From contig PDHQ01000082.1 in assembly GCA_003339415.1 (NCBI GenBank), forward strand, positions 1 to 64,000: DNA of 64,000 nucleotides. The letters run 5' to 3'. Source of the DNA: Ophiocordyceps camponoti-saundersi (nom. inval.) (taxonomy: Eukaryota; Ascomycota; Sordariomycetes; Hypocreales; Ophiocordycipitaceae). The notes beneath the pieces were generated by a model. The model was not told the origin of the DNA. It made no database searches and worked only from the letters and a program-made list of their open reading frames with translations. A program made the translations under genes and the position numbers. Of the stretch, positions 43,435-55,584 are shown piece after piece; the first letter of the stretch is position 1, and every line of letters starts with the position of its first letter.

Positions 43435-44644
43435 GTCGCAGTGACACCGGCCGCCGCCGGCGGTGGTGCTGGCGGTGGTGGAGGAGGTGCGTAGGGTAGG
43501 TCGGTAGCTCAAGCTTGTGATGACGTTGCTGGTGACCCTGTTTGCGGGGCCCGTCAGGGTGCATGATAGCCGGTCTGTAGACGTCAGAAGAGATGATGGT
43601 GGTGCATTAGTAGCATGTATGTACTGTGTAAGCTTAGTGAAGGAGAAGAGATGGGACATCGAACCGGGTCAAGGGAAGAAAAGCTTAGCAGGGCACCAGT
43701 TTAACCCAACCTTTGTCGGATCCTCAGTGCTACCTTTCCCGTGGTTGGTTAACGTTTAGGGGGGGGATTCTCTTGGCGGGAAGCCCCTCCCGTTAAAAAC
43801 TCCATCTACGGATACAAACACATCGTCACTTCTCAGAAACTAAGAGGGTTTCTTTCTGTCGGAACCGGAAGGTCACGTGGAACAAGAATGAGCGGAGTGA
43901 TTGAGTGTGAGTGAGAGTGTGAGAGAGTGTGGGTCGGTAGGCAGGTAGGAGGGTGTAAGGAGACTGGTTTCTCTCAGAATACAGCGCTGTTACTATGGCC
44001 GTTGAGCCGAAGGATGGAGCAACCATATTATATGAAGAGCTTATTCAGCCTATATGTATGCCCTAACTATCGTATCTGACAGTTTCCTAGCCAGCCTCTT
44101 GTTAGAAGATGTTCTTCGCCCGCTGCCTGTTAATTGAATAGATCTTGGCAGCAGGGTTTCCTGCTATATACAATATTCCTGTGCCTTGCATTCTGATAAG
44201 ATAATGACTCTGTTTAAAGTCACATGTCATGATTGAGATGCATTTGTCATGTGACCTTAACCTCGAGGTCCCTTCTTTCTGATATCACTCTCCCCATCTC
44301 TCTTAGACTCTTACACACACACACATCCACTTATAACAACACCAACCAACGTCTTCACCACTCAAAATGCTACCGACACGCTCAATGAAACTCATCCACC
44401 CGTAATGAATGGAAGGAACAGATTAAGCCCTTTCTCTCTCTCTCTCTCTCTGCTCAAGAGTCAAGACAGATTCTCGTTGACATGTCTGCATTACATAAAA
44501 ATGAGCGTCATCCCAGCATAACCACGTATACGATATAAAAAACAAACAAGACATCATTCTCCCAATAGACTACCCTTCACACGCGCTCGCCAAAGCTCAG
44601 ATCGAAAACCCTATAGCTATTTACTGGAAAAGAAATAAAACCGC
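43435..44644. other. Intergenic, 1.2 kb, with an 8-bp perfect inverted repeat
   Basis: Seipin promoter and 3' flank of the F-BAR gene. GTCACATG at 44219-44226 and its exact complement CATGTGAC at 44248-44255 are separated by 21 bp, and TGTCATG-like words also occur between them. A (CT)n tract is at about 44431-44450 and ACACACAC at about 44313-44325. No gene supported. Confidence 0.5.
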
Positions 44645-47600
44645 TCAGCATGGAAGCAGGTAGTTGCTGGGAACCAGCCCGACGCGACCGCTGCCGCCGT
44701 GAACCTCAGCCTCCCACCAACCGTCGTCTTGGTGGCGGAAGACGGCGAGGAAGTCTCCCTTGGCGAAGCCTAGTTCCTCGGGAATGGCCGCCTGATACAT
44801 GTAGAGGGCGCGAGCTGACATTGCAGTCCTTGTTAGCAGGCATATCCATGTATGTACGTATGTGGTATGTTTGCATAAAAATCCGACGCAGAAACCATGT
44901 ACTTACCATAGTGCAGGATGGGCCGTCCGTCTCGAGAATACTGTCGCGCCGGGTCTGCCACCGTCTTGCTTCGTGACCGGGTTCCCCCTTCGTAGAGCCC
45001 CATGGCACGGGACTCTGACCCGCGGCTCCGTTGAGAACCGTACCCGTCGTCATCTGCCGGCGCCAGTTGCACTGCCATCTCGGAGGAGCCGCCGTAGCTG
45101 CTCTGAGGCCGGTTGTAGTCGCGGTAGGCCGACGGAGACGTCTCGCGACCCGGCGACCGGTCCCCGCCGTAGCTCGGCTCGGCTCCGCGTCTGCTGCTCG
45201 GCGGCGCTTGGGACTGCGCCCTGTGATGGTTGTGTTGGCGGCTGGGCGAGGTGGATCGGTAGCTGGCTCCCCGCGCGTCGCCGTTCGTACGCGGTTGCGG
45301 CGATGCGCTTCGTGCCGGAGCCGGCGACGTAGCTCGGGGCATGTCGCTGCCGCGTGTCGTCGGCCGGTAACCGGGCGACGCGCGGCGGCTCCCTCCACCC
45401 GCTCTCGTGTCATTGCCGAAGATGGTCCGCGTCTGCGCCGTGGCCTTCTTCGTGGCCTCCTTCATGGCCTTGGACGTCACTGCAGGTGGCGGGACACCCA
45501 GTCGCGTCACCTGCGCCGGTTGTTGATACGAAGGAGGAGGCGTTGCGCAGTTGGTCGCGGCTGCGTCGCGGATGCCGGGCGCCGGCACAGACCGTCCCAT
45601 GCGGCTGCTCTCGGAGCCGGGAGCGGGCGTGGCGATGCCATGATAATGGTCCGCCGACACTCTCAGCGACGACTGCTTACCCCCGTTGTCCTTGAGCTCT
45701 GCCAGGGCTACGGCGATGGGATCATTCTCGTCCAACTCGGGGGCTGCGGCACGGCCCGCGTGCCGCTGCATGTCTGTGGCGGTGACGGGCAGCACGTTCT
45801 GACCGACGCCAAGAGCAAGGCTTGCGTTGGCGTCGATAGGCTCCGGGCTTGCCGCTCGTTCCTGTAAGTCCATGTGAGCAGACAGTTCCCCCTCCCCGTG
45901 TCCTCAAGCTTGTACTGACTATCGGCTCCTTCTTGTGCGGGCTCGAAGCCTGCCACGTGTTGCTTCGTCCACCTTGCGCCTGCGTCTGCATCTCCCTCGC
46001 GCTCTTCCGCCTAAAGGGGCTGTGGTTCTGGAAGAAACCGCTCTTCTTCTTAAACACGCGCTTCTCCGGGCTCGTCACCGGCGTCTGATCTTGCCTCGCT
46101 GGCGTCGTTTTCCCGCTGGGATGCTCTTGGCTGCAAGAAGAAGTCGAGCCCGAGTAATCGACTTGCGAGTCTCGGCTGGAGGGACGGGCTGAAGCGGGCT
46201 GAGGGCACCGTTCGGAGGTCGGCGCGGTGCGGCAAAGCATCGTCATGCCATCCATCGGATACGGATCGTGAGGCACCGTCGCCAGACGCTCTGTATCGTA
46301 CGAACCTTGTCTCGCCGGCGACTGGACGGGATACTGATCGCTCGCTGGCACTCTCGTCGCCTTGGGTGTCTTCTGGGGTGTCACCGTCGGCTCGCGGCTC
46401 CTCGACGGTACCGGTTCCCGATGAGCCAAATTGTTAGCCAAGGCCGAGTTTGGGTCATGGTGAGATTCAAATGTCGAAGGCTGCGGCGACGACGAGCGGA
46501 ACGCCGGGTTGATGCTGCGAGGGAACTGAGCAACCGAGTAGTTGTCGTCCTCGGACATTTCTGACTGGCTGTCGGTAACGTCTCCGCGGCAAAAGTTGAT
46601 GTACTTGGGCGGGTCAGGGATCTCTTGGCCGGTGCCTCGCTCGTTGATGAAGTGGACAATGTCCTTTTCCACCTCCATATTCTCCAAAGACAGGCGTATC
46701 TTCTCGCAGGAAGCGTCGTCGCTGACGCACACGGTCGAGGCAATGTTGGCAAAGGTCCACATGCTGCTCTTGGTGAAGTCGAGACGCTCCTCCTCGAGAT
46801 CCTGGAACTTATCCGCAGCAGCTTTCCACTCTCTGTTCCACCGGGCCGTGGTTTCTTCGAGAGCCTTGACGGCGTATTCGTACTCCGTGTTGGCCGTGGC
46901 GAGGGTGATTTGCGTCTTCTCCAGCTTCGCCTTGTTGCGACGCTCCTCTTGACCCATGACCATGTGGCCCTGGGCGAGGTATCCCTTGATCTTGAGGCAC
47001 TCCTGCTCGTACTTGTCTCGGGTCTGCAGAAAGATGGCGGCGGCATCAGCTCCATCTCACGTCATCGACATGAATTATTGCTGTTTACTGACCTTGTTTA
47101 CCTGCTGCGTCTGCTGTGTCTTGGCCTTGAGGAGCTTCTCGACCGAGTTTTGTACAATCTTGCGACGTTCCTTCATACCCCCCGCGAAAGCGGCGAGTGG
47201 CTCTTCCAGCTCAGTCTTCATCTGGGCGGCTATGCTCTGATGCTGCTTGCCCATCGACTCCAACTCGCCTCGAACGGTATCCAGGGAAGTCTTCAGGGTT
47301 CCCGTCTCGTACGTGCCGAGGGCCTTTCGACTCAGGCTGAGGAGCTTCCTGGCATATTCATCTTCGATGGATGCGCGTGCTACAGAAGTCAGAGAAGGAT
47401 CTCGAGAGAAGGGGGAGATGAAAGAGACTCACCACCGTAGAAGGCTCTCAATTCGTCGCATGTCTGCTTGGCGCCTTGCATGCGCTCTAACAGCGGGCTT
47501 ACTCCAGCATCGTCCTTGCCCCAGAAGTTATTGGCAACTGCGATGACAGTCGGTCAGTAAGTGTGCATGCATGTACCAAACATACAACGCCGATGGGGGT

Positions 47601-47680
47601 TTGGGAGGGGAAGCGAATTCCAACTGGGGATCCCCACAGGACATGGCAACCGCGGGAGCATCCGCCGTCACCGCGGGCAT
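44645..47680 (-). CDS. F-BAR/SH3 cytokinesis protein, Imp2/Cdc15/Hof1 type
   Basis: Exons 47680-47638, 47537-47433, 47379-47093, 47023-45920, 45861-44907 and 44814-44645; 887 residues. These PCH-family proteins bind membrane at the division site, scaffold the actomyosin ring and help septum formation. The F-BAR domain starts at FANNFWGKDDAGVSPLLERM (about 15-34) and continues through ARASIEDEYARKLLSLS, coiled coils (KERRKIVQNSVEKLLKAK, EERRNKAKLEKTQITLATAN) and VEKDIVHFINERGTG near residue 310. A long Ser/Pro/Arg-rich linker follows, probably heavily phosphorylated. The last exon is an SH3 domain: ARALYMYQA, ELGFAKGDFLAVF, DDGWWEAEV, GLVPSNYL. The first exon uses a weak donor (GTGGGG) but restores AMSFANNFWG. 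Exons 2-6 are secure. Confidence 0.9.
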
Positions 47681-47868
47681 CGTGGCCGAGAGAGACGGGC
47701 GGCCGCAGGAGTAGATCAGGCAGACTTCGAATAGCGTTATAGAGCGGCCTGCGGCAGAGACGTGCGCGTCGAGGTGAAAAAGGGATGCTGCCGTGCTCGA
47801 GGTCGAGTGCAGCAGACAAGGACTTCGGCCGAGTTCAGCTTGTTTGGAGCCGGTCGCGGCGTTGGCCA

Positions 47869-48444
47869 GGTAACCAGCCTTGCGCGTCACGTGATGCGAT
47901 AGGGGAGCCGGCGCCTGTCCTCTCAGGCTGGTGGGCGGGTATGACGCCCTGCCATGGAAGGCACGATTAGTACGGCCGCGGGTACAAATTGGCACGACCC
48001 CTCCCCCCCCTTTCCAGACAGATCATTATTCTTTGGTCAAATTAAGCACGACCGTTCTGCCGCTTTGAGGCAGTTATCCTTTCCTTCTCAGGCCGGCTGA
48101 CTGAGAAGAGTACTATGTCAAGCTGACCATCAGGTCCCGACCATAGACCCACTTATTTTCGTACCTGATCTGACCATATCACCCTAACCCCAGTCCTAAC
48201 CCTAACCCTAACCCTAACCAATGCCTCCGGCGGCCCTCCCGGGGGGCGCCTGCGGCGGTGTCTTCGGGTAAAGGTTCGGGTTAAGAAAAGTGGATTCATG
48301 GTCGGATCAGGTAAGCAAGTGGGTCTATGGTCGGCTGAGGTCGGACCTGATGGTCAGGTTGACATTGTACTGGTAACGAGCCTCGCGAATCACGTGATGA
48401 GACAGGGGAGCCGGCGCCTGTCCTCTCAGGCCGGCTGACTGAGC
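47869..48444 (+). repeat. Direct repeats flanking the family A element
   Basis: Copy 1 at about 47869-47930 and copy 2 at about 48372-48433 share GGTAAC(C/G)AGCCT, TCACGTGATG and AGGGGAGCCGGCGCCTGTCC plus TCTCAGGC. The tail word CTCAGGCCGGCTGACTGAG also occurs immediately before the element (about 48088-48106) and at 48426-48444. The element therefore lies between two copies of the same short sequence. Confidence 0.75.
48113..48367. mobile_element. Family A: complete 255-bp inverted-repeat element with a telomere-like core
   Basis: TA (48111-48112) precedes CTATGTCAAGCTGACCATCA and GGTCCCGACCATAGACCCAC. On the minus strand, TA (48368-48369) precedes CAATGTCAACCTGACCATCA and GGTCCGACCTCAGCCGACCA, then TAGACCCACTT. 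Arms extend about 70 bp. Inside, 48181-48220 reads CCCTAA repeats (four near-perfect TAACCC units). The right half has the complementary TTCGGGTTAAG near 48262-48280, so the whole element can fold back. No coding frame. The TA flanks suggest a Tc1/mariner-like mode of insertion. Confidence 0.82.
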
Positions 48445-48849
48445 GGAACCTACCGTCTGCCTCGCGGGCAGTTTCTGTGGCAGGGCTGGCAGCAATTCGC
48501 TTTGTCCTCCACACGTCGACTCAATTACCTCAACCGTCCAAATCACCGCTGCATCAAGCATCGCTGCCTCTCATCCCGCCGCTGCAGCAAACGCCCGCGA
48601 GTACGGCACGCTCTCGCGCCAGAAGCCCTATCAGGCTCTCCTCTTCCCCCCTCTCTCCCCTCCCCGCGTTCCCGTTAAGGCCCCATCACCTTCTCCCAGC
48701 AGCTTCTCCCCCATGTAGGAAACCTCCCAGCACTCCCTTCCTACAGTCTCACCAGTCATCATCCCTCTCCTTCTTGAGCCCACCTGCCTGCCACGACTAC
48801 ACAGGCAGGCGCTCCTCCATCATACTTCGACACTTCGGAATATCCCTCC

Positions 48850-51800
48850 ATGGTCCCCCAACCCAGAGCGGGATCCTTTTCGCCAAATCCTGCACAGTCT
48901 CTTCAAACCGGTACCGGGCACTCGCCGCATCCCTCCCACACTGGCGTCCTGAGTGCTGGCGCCAGTCCCAGCACCAGCAGCCCGACTGGGACCAACTCTT
49001 TGACCAAGATTGTTGTCGCCCAAGTCTATCTTCTGCTTAGCACCATCAAGGACGACAAGGATCGTGCCAAGTGGGAAATCCAGGTCGATCAGTTACGAAA
49101 GGTTAGCCCATCTCATCGTCCACATCGCCGCAGCTCCTCTGACCTCGTGCAAGCTCATCGATGAACACGGCATGGAAGTCTTTTCCAAGTACTTCACCCG
49201 CTTGGTAGCGGGGAATGCGCCGCAGATATTCCCTGGCCTCAATCGACCTGTCGCGAACCCGGGTAACTACCATATCCTCGCCGCTGAGATGCGAAAAATC
49301 GCCTCCGACACCCGTCAGGCCGGCAAGATAGCCGAATCCATCGAGAGCGGCACCGAGGACATATTTCGAGACTTTGATCTTTCCACCTTTATGGAACATT
49401 TTAAGCTTGATGCGCTCGAGAAGACCGTTTTGGCCTTGGCCTTCAAGATGAGCTCGCGTTCAGATCTCAAAACCAAAGGTAAGTTAATCATGTCCTGCTG
49501 TGACTCGTCTTACGCGGCTGACCTGTGATGCGCAGCCGACGCCATCCTATCCACGAATTTCCCGTCCTTCATGGACATTATCTCGCGTCCGGACATTGAG
49601 GCATATGCTGACCTGAAGCCGGCCTGGGTGGCCTTTATTGTCGATCGATTCCTTCAATACCATCCCCCTAGCTTCAACGCTTCGTCTCGGCGGGATCTAC
49701 ACAATTACGTCGTAAAGCGCTACGTCAGTATGGATCAGCCGCCTCCTGCTCAGGTCCTGGCCGCTCTCGACGTTGGCAGAGTACTCGCCGATCGACCGGC
49801 AAACGGCTTGGCCCGATATATCCAACGGACCGGCGCCGACTTCTCCCGCGACGAGGAGACGTGCCTCTCTTACTTACAGAGCCGCCCAAGCAGCATGCAG
49901 CTCAGCCCCGATCAGGTGTCGGCAGCACTCATCTTCACAACTATCACCATGAGCCCCCAGCACGACCCATCTGTGCTCACTGCGGCGCTGCAGCGCGTGC
50001 TGCCCAAGTCGTTTGATTGGAACGAGGTTATCATGTTCTTCGACCAGCCATCAGCGCGCGTCGCCCCGCATCAATTCCTGCGTCTGTACAAGGCTCTGCT
50101 ACCCATCGCTCAAGACTCCAAGTTGAATCTGGATATCCAGAGGCTTTGGGGTGGTTCGTGGAGCGAGCCCGAGGCGCAGCTCTCCTTTGTCAGTGCGTAC
50201 GGGTCATTGACGTCAGATCAGCTCGACGCCACCACAATCCCCCGCCTGCACCGAAGCATCAACATGGAAGACTACGCGAATGCCCCGCTCAGCGTGCGGG
50301 AGCGAGCGGCGGTAGCCATAAAGCATCCTCTCGTGTCCGTCGCCGCCCTCTCTGCAATCTTTAACGTTGCTTTGAACTCGGTCCATGCGTCGCAAAGCGT
50401 CGAGGCCAAAAGGCTGTTCCAGGAGGTGGTGGTGCCCAACCTCGACATTTTCCTGGTGTCTGCCTTCGAGGTTCCCCGACAGTCCTGGGCGACAATGGCG
50501 GTCGACACGTTGAACTCGCTCTTCGAAAACTTCCTCTACAAGCGGTCCCCAGAATACGATTTCGTTCTCGACAGCGTTTGGAAAAAGGACCGCGACTGGG
50601 TCATCCAGCGGCTTATCGACGCCCATGCCGTGAAGCCGATCGATTTGCCTCTTGTCTATGATCATGCCGTTAAACTCGGCTGGCTCGATGACCTCGTCTA
50701 CCTTCCTAACGGGTTCGGCATCGATCTCGCCGCCTATGCCCACGCTCAGGGCCACCTCGATCTTGCCAACTGGGCACGATTCAACGCAGACAGAAGTGCG
50801 GAGATGGCGCGTACTCTGCTGCAGTTTCTGATGATCAAGGCCAATCTGGAGATTCAATTCCAGCGGCCTCCCGACGGCCAGCCGGCAGTAAAAACGAGCA
50901 CCAGCCTCCAAGTTCGAACCGTCTCTGCTTTGCTGCAGATACTGGAGGACTTCTTGCCTGGAGCGCCGGTTCAAGATCTCATCCTCGTCCAGCGCCACTG
51001 CATAACCGCGTATCCCCGGCTCATCAACTACGGCGAAGGGTACGACGACGTGATTGACGCCAATGGCAGGGACGGCAATGCGCTTCCACAAGCCGCGAAT
51101 AGCAAGATGGAAGAGCACTACAAGAAGATGTACGGGGACGAGCTCCAGGTCCGCACCATAGTGGAGATCTTGGACCGCTACAAACGCTCGCGGGAGCCCT
51201 TGGACCAGGACGCGTTCGCCTGCATGATCCACGGCCTCTTCGACGAGTACAATCATTACGTCGATTATCCCCTAGAGGCTCTCGCCACGACTGCGGTCCT
51301 TTTTGGGGGTATAATATCTCACAAGTTGATCGCCGAACTGCCTTTGCAGATCGGTCTGGGCATGATTCTCGAAGCGGTCAGGGACCATATGCCTGACGAC
51401 CCCATGTACAAGTTTGGTCTTCAGGCCTTGATGCAGCTGCTGGGTCGTTTCAGGGAGTGGCCCGGATTCTGCGAGCAACTGCTACAGATCCCCGGCTTGC
51501 AAGGCACGGAGGCTTATAAGAAGGCTGAAGAGATTGTCAGGGACCATGAGAAGGAGGCTGCACGTTCGCATAACGGCGGCGGCACGCCCCGCGGTCTCAG
51601 CTTTACGGGCGATTCATTCGTCAACGGCATCACGGACGAGCCCGTGGTGACAGATCGCCAGGCTCCTCCATTCGCGGCCATCGGAGTCGAAGCAATCCCC
51701 GCTGGCATCGATTTCGAAGAGCCTGAGGACGAGCAGCAAGGCAAAATCCAATTTGTCCTGAATAACATCACCGAGGGCACCCTGCAGACGATGCGTAATG

Positions 51801-54800
51801 AACTGCGCGACATGCTGGAACGAAAGCACCAGCAGTGGTTTGCCAGCCATTTGGTCGAGGAGCGCGCCAAGATGCAGCCCAACTACCATCACGTCTACCT
51901 GGAGCTCGTGAAGCTCTTCGAGGACAACGTCCTCTGGAACGAGGTCCTCCGCGAGACTTTTATCAGCGTCGCGCGGATGCTCAACTCGGAGCTCACGATG
52001 CAAAATTCGACAGAGAGGACTCATCTAAAAAACCTCGGCGGCTGGCTTGGCCTCCTGACCCTCGCCCGGGACAAGCCCATCAAACACAAGAACATTGCCT
52101 TCAAGCAGCTATTGATCGAGGCGCACGACACGAAGAGGCTCATAGTCGTCATCCCATTTGTCTGCAAAGTCTTGATCCAGGGCGCCACGTCGCAAGTCTT
52201 TCGGCCCCCCAACCCCTGGCTCATGGACATCATCCATCTCCTTATCGAGCTGTACCATCACGCGGAATTGAAACTGAACCTCAAATTCGAGATTGAGGTC
52301 CTCTGCAAAGGGCTAAATCTCGACCATAAAAGCATCGAACCGTCGGGCGAGATTCTGAACCGACCCTCGGCAGAAGAGGCGGCCGACGTCCTGCCGCAAG
52401 ACCAGCTGGATGCTTTCGAGAACCTGTCGCTGAACGGCATCGGGTCTGTCGTAGGCTCAGGCCTGTCACCTCAGGCCGTCGCGCCCACCATCCCCGATGT
52501 CAGCTCCCTGATCACGATTCCGCCGACGAACGAGATGGTGGTCAGCACGACGCGCCTGCACGAGATTGTGCGGACAGCCCTGACACGCGCCTTGCAAGAC
52601 ATTATCCAGCCCGTCGTTGATAGGTCCATCACGATTGCTGCGATATCCACCGTGCAGATGACACGGAAGGATTTCGTGTCGGAGCCCGATGAGAACCGGC
52701 TGCGGACATCAGCCGTGAACATGGTCAAAGCAACTGCAGGCAGCCTGGCCCTTGTAACTTCCAAGGAGCCTCTGCGCGCAAACATGACCAACTATATGCG
52801 GAACCTGTCCAACGACTTGCCTTCGGGTCTTCCAGAAGGGACCATCATCATGTGCGTCAACTCGAACCTCGAGCTGGCGTGCAGCATCATCGAAAAGCAG
52901 GCCGAGGAGAGGGCAGTTCCCGAGATCGAGGAGCTGCTGGAGGAAGATACGGCAGCGAGGAGGCGCCATCGCATGCAGCAGCCGAACGAGCCTTTCTACT
53001 CGGGTGCCGTCAACCGCTGGGGGATGACGATACCCAACCCATACAAGCTGTCGCCCAACCCGAATGGTCTGAACCCGGAGCAGATGGCAATATACGAGGA
53101 CTTTGCCCGACAGCCGCGCAATATCACGACATCTGGAGCATCGCACGCGCCCTCGACGTCGGACGCCACTCGATCCCTGGCGAACGAGGTCTTGCAGGAA
53201 CCCTACAACACCGTCCCCGCCCTTCCCACGCCGGCCGAAACGCCGTCAATGCAGCACCTCGGCTCTCAATTGCAACCGTACGGTCCGGTCCACACAGCTG
53301 CTAATACAATGGCGGCCGGCCGGCCGGCCAGCTTTCAGATGGACGTACGTGGCTTGGCTGACAGAGTGAATAAGTTACTTCAGGAACTCATGCGCGTCTC
53401 GGGCGAGGCTCGAGAAGAGCACTTTGTTGGCCTGCCGAGACCGCATCCCGTACTTGACGTTGTCGACGCCCTAGTACAGCTCATCATCAAGACGTCACAG
53501 AGCTCAGAGGAGTTTGCAATTTACGCCGCAGAGCAGATCAGCAACCTCATCTTCCAGCAGGTCGACGACAACCTGGCGTTGGAAAGTCTCGTGCATGTAC
53601 TCGAAACGCTGAGGAAGATTTCCGGTCCGGCGCTGAATAACCGCGTGCGATCCATCTACAACCAGCAGTCCGGCAGCACATTTCTGAACATACCATTACT
53701 GGCGGCGCTGGCGAGAACCGACCTGATAGAATGGCGAAACCTGGACCTTGCCATGGCCAAGGTACTGGAGGGCCGTAAAGAAGGCTCGCTGGAGTTTCTG
53801 GAGCACATGCTGGACCTCGCGTTGCTGAACAACCGTCCGATTGTGCTGTACTCGGACTTCGTGCGGACGCTGGAGGTAGCGTGGGCTTGGATCTGCGAAG
53901 ACGGCAGCTCGCCTGCGGCGCAGCGGCTCAAGACCAAACTCATGGGACCAAACATGGCTCAGGCACTACGAACACCCGATGTTGACGAGGCGGCCGCCCG
54001 GCAGGATCAGATGGAATACGTCTTTGAGGAGTGGGTGCATCTCTGCAACAACCAAAACGCGTCAGCCAAGGCCACGACGCTCTTCATCCAGCAGCTGCAG
54101 GCGAGACAGATTATCCGCGGGCGGGACGATTTCTTCCTCTTCGTGCGGGTCGCGATCGACCTGGCGGTAGATCGATTTGACCAGATGGTGGTGCAGTCGC
54201 GAATCATGGTGGACACTAATCACTTTATGGTGGACGCCCTGGCTAAGCTCATTAGCATGTTCGTGACGATGCACAGCGACGGCTCGACGTCGCGCTCGGC
54301 ACTGCTCGACTCTGTCCTGGTGTTGGTCGGCCTGGTGCTCAACCACCACCACATGAAGCGACAGGAGCACTTGAACCAAAAGGTCTTTTTCCGCCTCTTT
54401 TCCATGTTGCTCTACGAGATGCACAGCGCGTCGGACGAAGTGACGGAGGAGGAGCAGCGGCAGATGGTGCTCAAGTTCGCCAAGAGATTCCAGGCGATCG
54501 GGCCACTTCGGCTGCCCGGCTTCGCCTTTGGCTGGATCTGTCTGATGCAGCACAGGGCTTTCCTGCCGCCGTTGCTGCAGATGCCGGGGGGCGAGGGCTG
54601 GGAAGCGTGCACGAAGCTGGTGGTGCAGCTCCTCAGCTGCCTCGGCGAGCAACTGAAGACGTTTACGGCGTCGGCCACAACGAGGGAACTGTACCGAGCG
54701 ACGCTCAAGTTCCTCATCGTGCTGCAGCATGACTTTCCGGACTTTCTGGCGGCGAGCTACATGAAGCTTTGCGCGAGCATCCCGCCGCACTGCGCGCAGC

Positions 54801-55584
54801 TACTCAACACGGTTCTCGCGGCCAGCCCTCAACAGCAGGCGGGCAAGCTGTCAGAGCCAACGGCCAAGGCGGAGGATACGAAGACGCAGGCCGGGCTGAT
54901 GGAGGAAGCAACGTCGATGCTGCGAGAGTGCGGGCTGCTCAATGTGCTCGACCAGGTGCTGCAGAGCGGGCCGACGGAGGACGCGGTGGCGCAGATGGCG
55001 CACGCGATGACGAGCAAGGTGCCCAAGGAGACGGGCTTCGGCCACGTGGCGGTGGCGGCCAACGTCGAGGTGATTGGGGCGGTGGTGACCTACATGGGAC
55101 AGCACGCGGTGGGCCGAGCGACGTCGAACGGCATGTCGCTAGGCGGCGGTGAACCGGACGTGTCGGTGCTCTCGTTGCTGGTGCACGAGGTGCCGGCCGA
55201 GGCCCGATACTATGTTTTGTCGAGCATGATTAACCAACTACGACATCCCTGCGCGCAGACGGAGTACTTCAGCCAACTGATCCTATACATGTTCGGCAAA
55301 GACCTCGGCGATCCGGAGGAGTCGGAAATCCGGGAGGAGATGACTCGCGTGTTCCTCGAACGGCTGGCCGGGTTCTGGCCTCAACCGTGGGGGCTCGTGT
55401 TTACGATTCTGGAACTGATCAAGAACGACAAGTACATGTTTTTCGATCTTCCCTTTATCAAGTCAACTCCAGAGGTACGCACTTTTTTCTTTTCTCTCTC
55501 GTCCCGTCTCTTGGCAGCAGAAATGGTTTGCTGACTCTGCATCAGGTGGCGGAAAGGTTTGCTGCTCTCATGCAGCGAACTTAG
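48850..55584 (+). CDS. not1: Not1 (CNOT1), scaffold of the CCR4-NOT deadenylase complex
   Basis: Exons 48850-49101, 49154-49478, 49536-55474 and 55546-55584; introns of 52, 57 and 71 nt, each with a CTGAC branch; 2184 residues. Not1 holds the Ccr4/Caf1 deadenylases, Caf40 and the Not2/3/5 module, and controls mRNA decay and translation. The N-terminal HEAT region begins after a Ser/Pro-rich leader. The Caf1-binding MIF4G domain is near 925-1125 (TLQTMRNELRDMLERKHQQW, VLWNEVLRETFISVARMLNS). The DUF3819/Caf40-binding segment is near 1190-1280 (LHEIVRTALTRALQDIIQPV, SITIAAISTVQMTRKDF). The C-terminal Not1 superfamily domain is near 1865-2170 (RLPGFAFGWICLMQHRAFLP, YFSQLILYMFGKD, WGLVFTILELIKNDKYMFFD), with the last exon ending AERFAALMQRT. 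Retention of the last intron would end in a different tail. Very secure. Confidence 0.96.

Larger units (their letters stand above)
47681..48849. promoter_or_regulatory. Divergent intergenic region (F-BAR gene / not1) with repeat insertions
   Basis: Both neighbouring genes start outward, so two promoters share 1.17 kb that also contains a complete family A element (48113-48367) and duplicated GGTAAC.AGCCT..GCG blocks. TCACGTGAT, a CACGTG site, occurs once in each duplicated block (about 47886 and 48390). Confidence 0.5.

Noticed and set aside
43202..43444. 80-codon Lys/Ala-rich plus-strand frame opposite seipin exon 1
   Set aside because: The repeat is open on both strands; the minus strand has a good donor and joins in phase to a clear seipin exon, whereas the plus frame has no partner.
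48181..48220. True telomere or chromosome-end fusion
   Set aside because: Only about four CCCTAA units, placed inside a 255-bp inverted-repeat element, with unique genes on both sides; other copies of the element carry the same core.
50213..51256. 347-codon minus-strand frame antisense to not1
   Set aside because: Shadow of the conserved Not1 coding sequence; no recognisable family.
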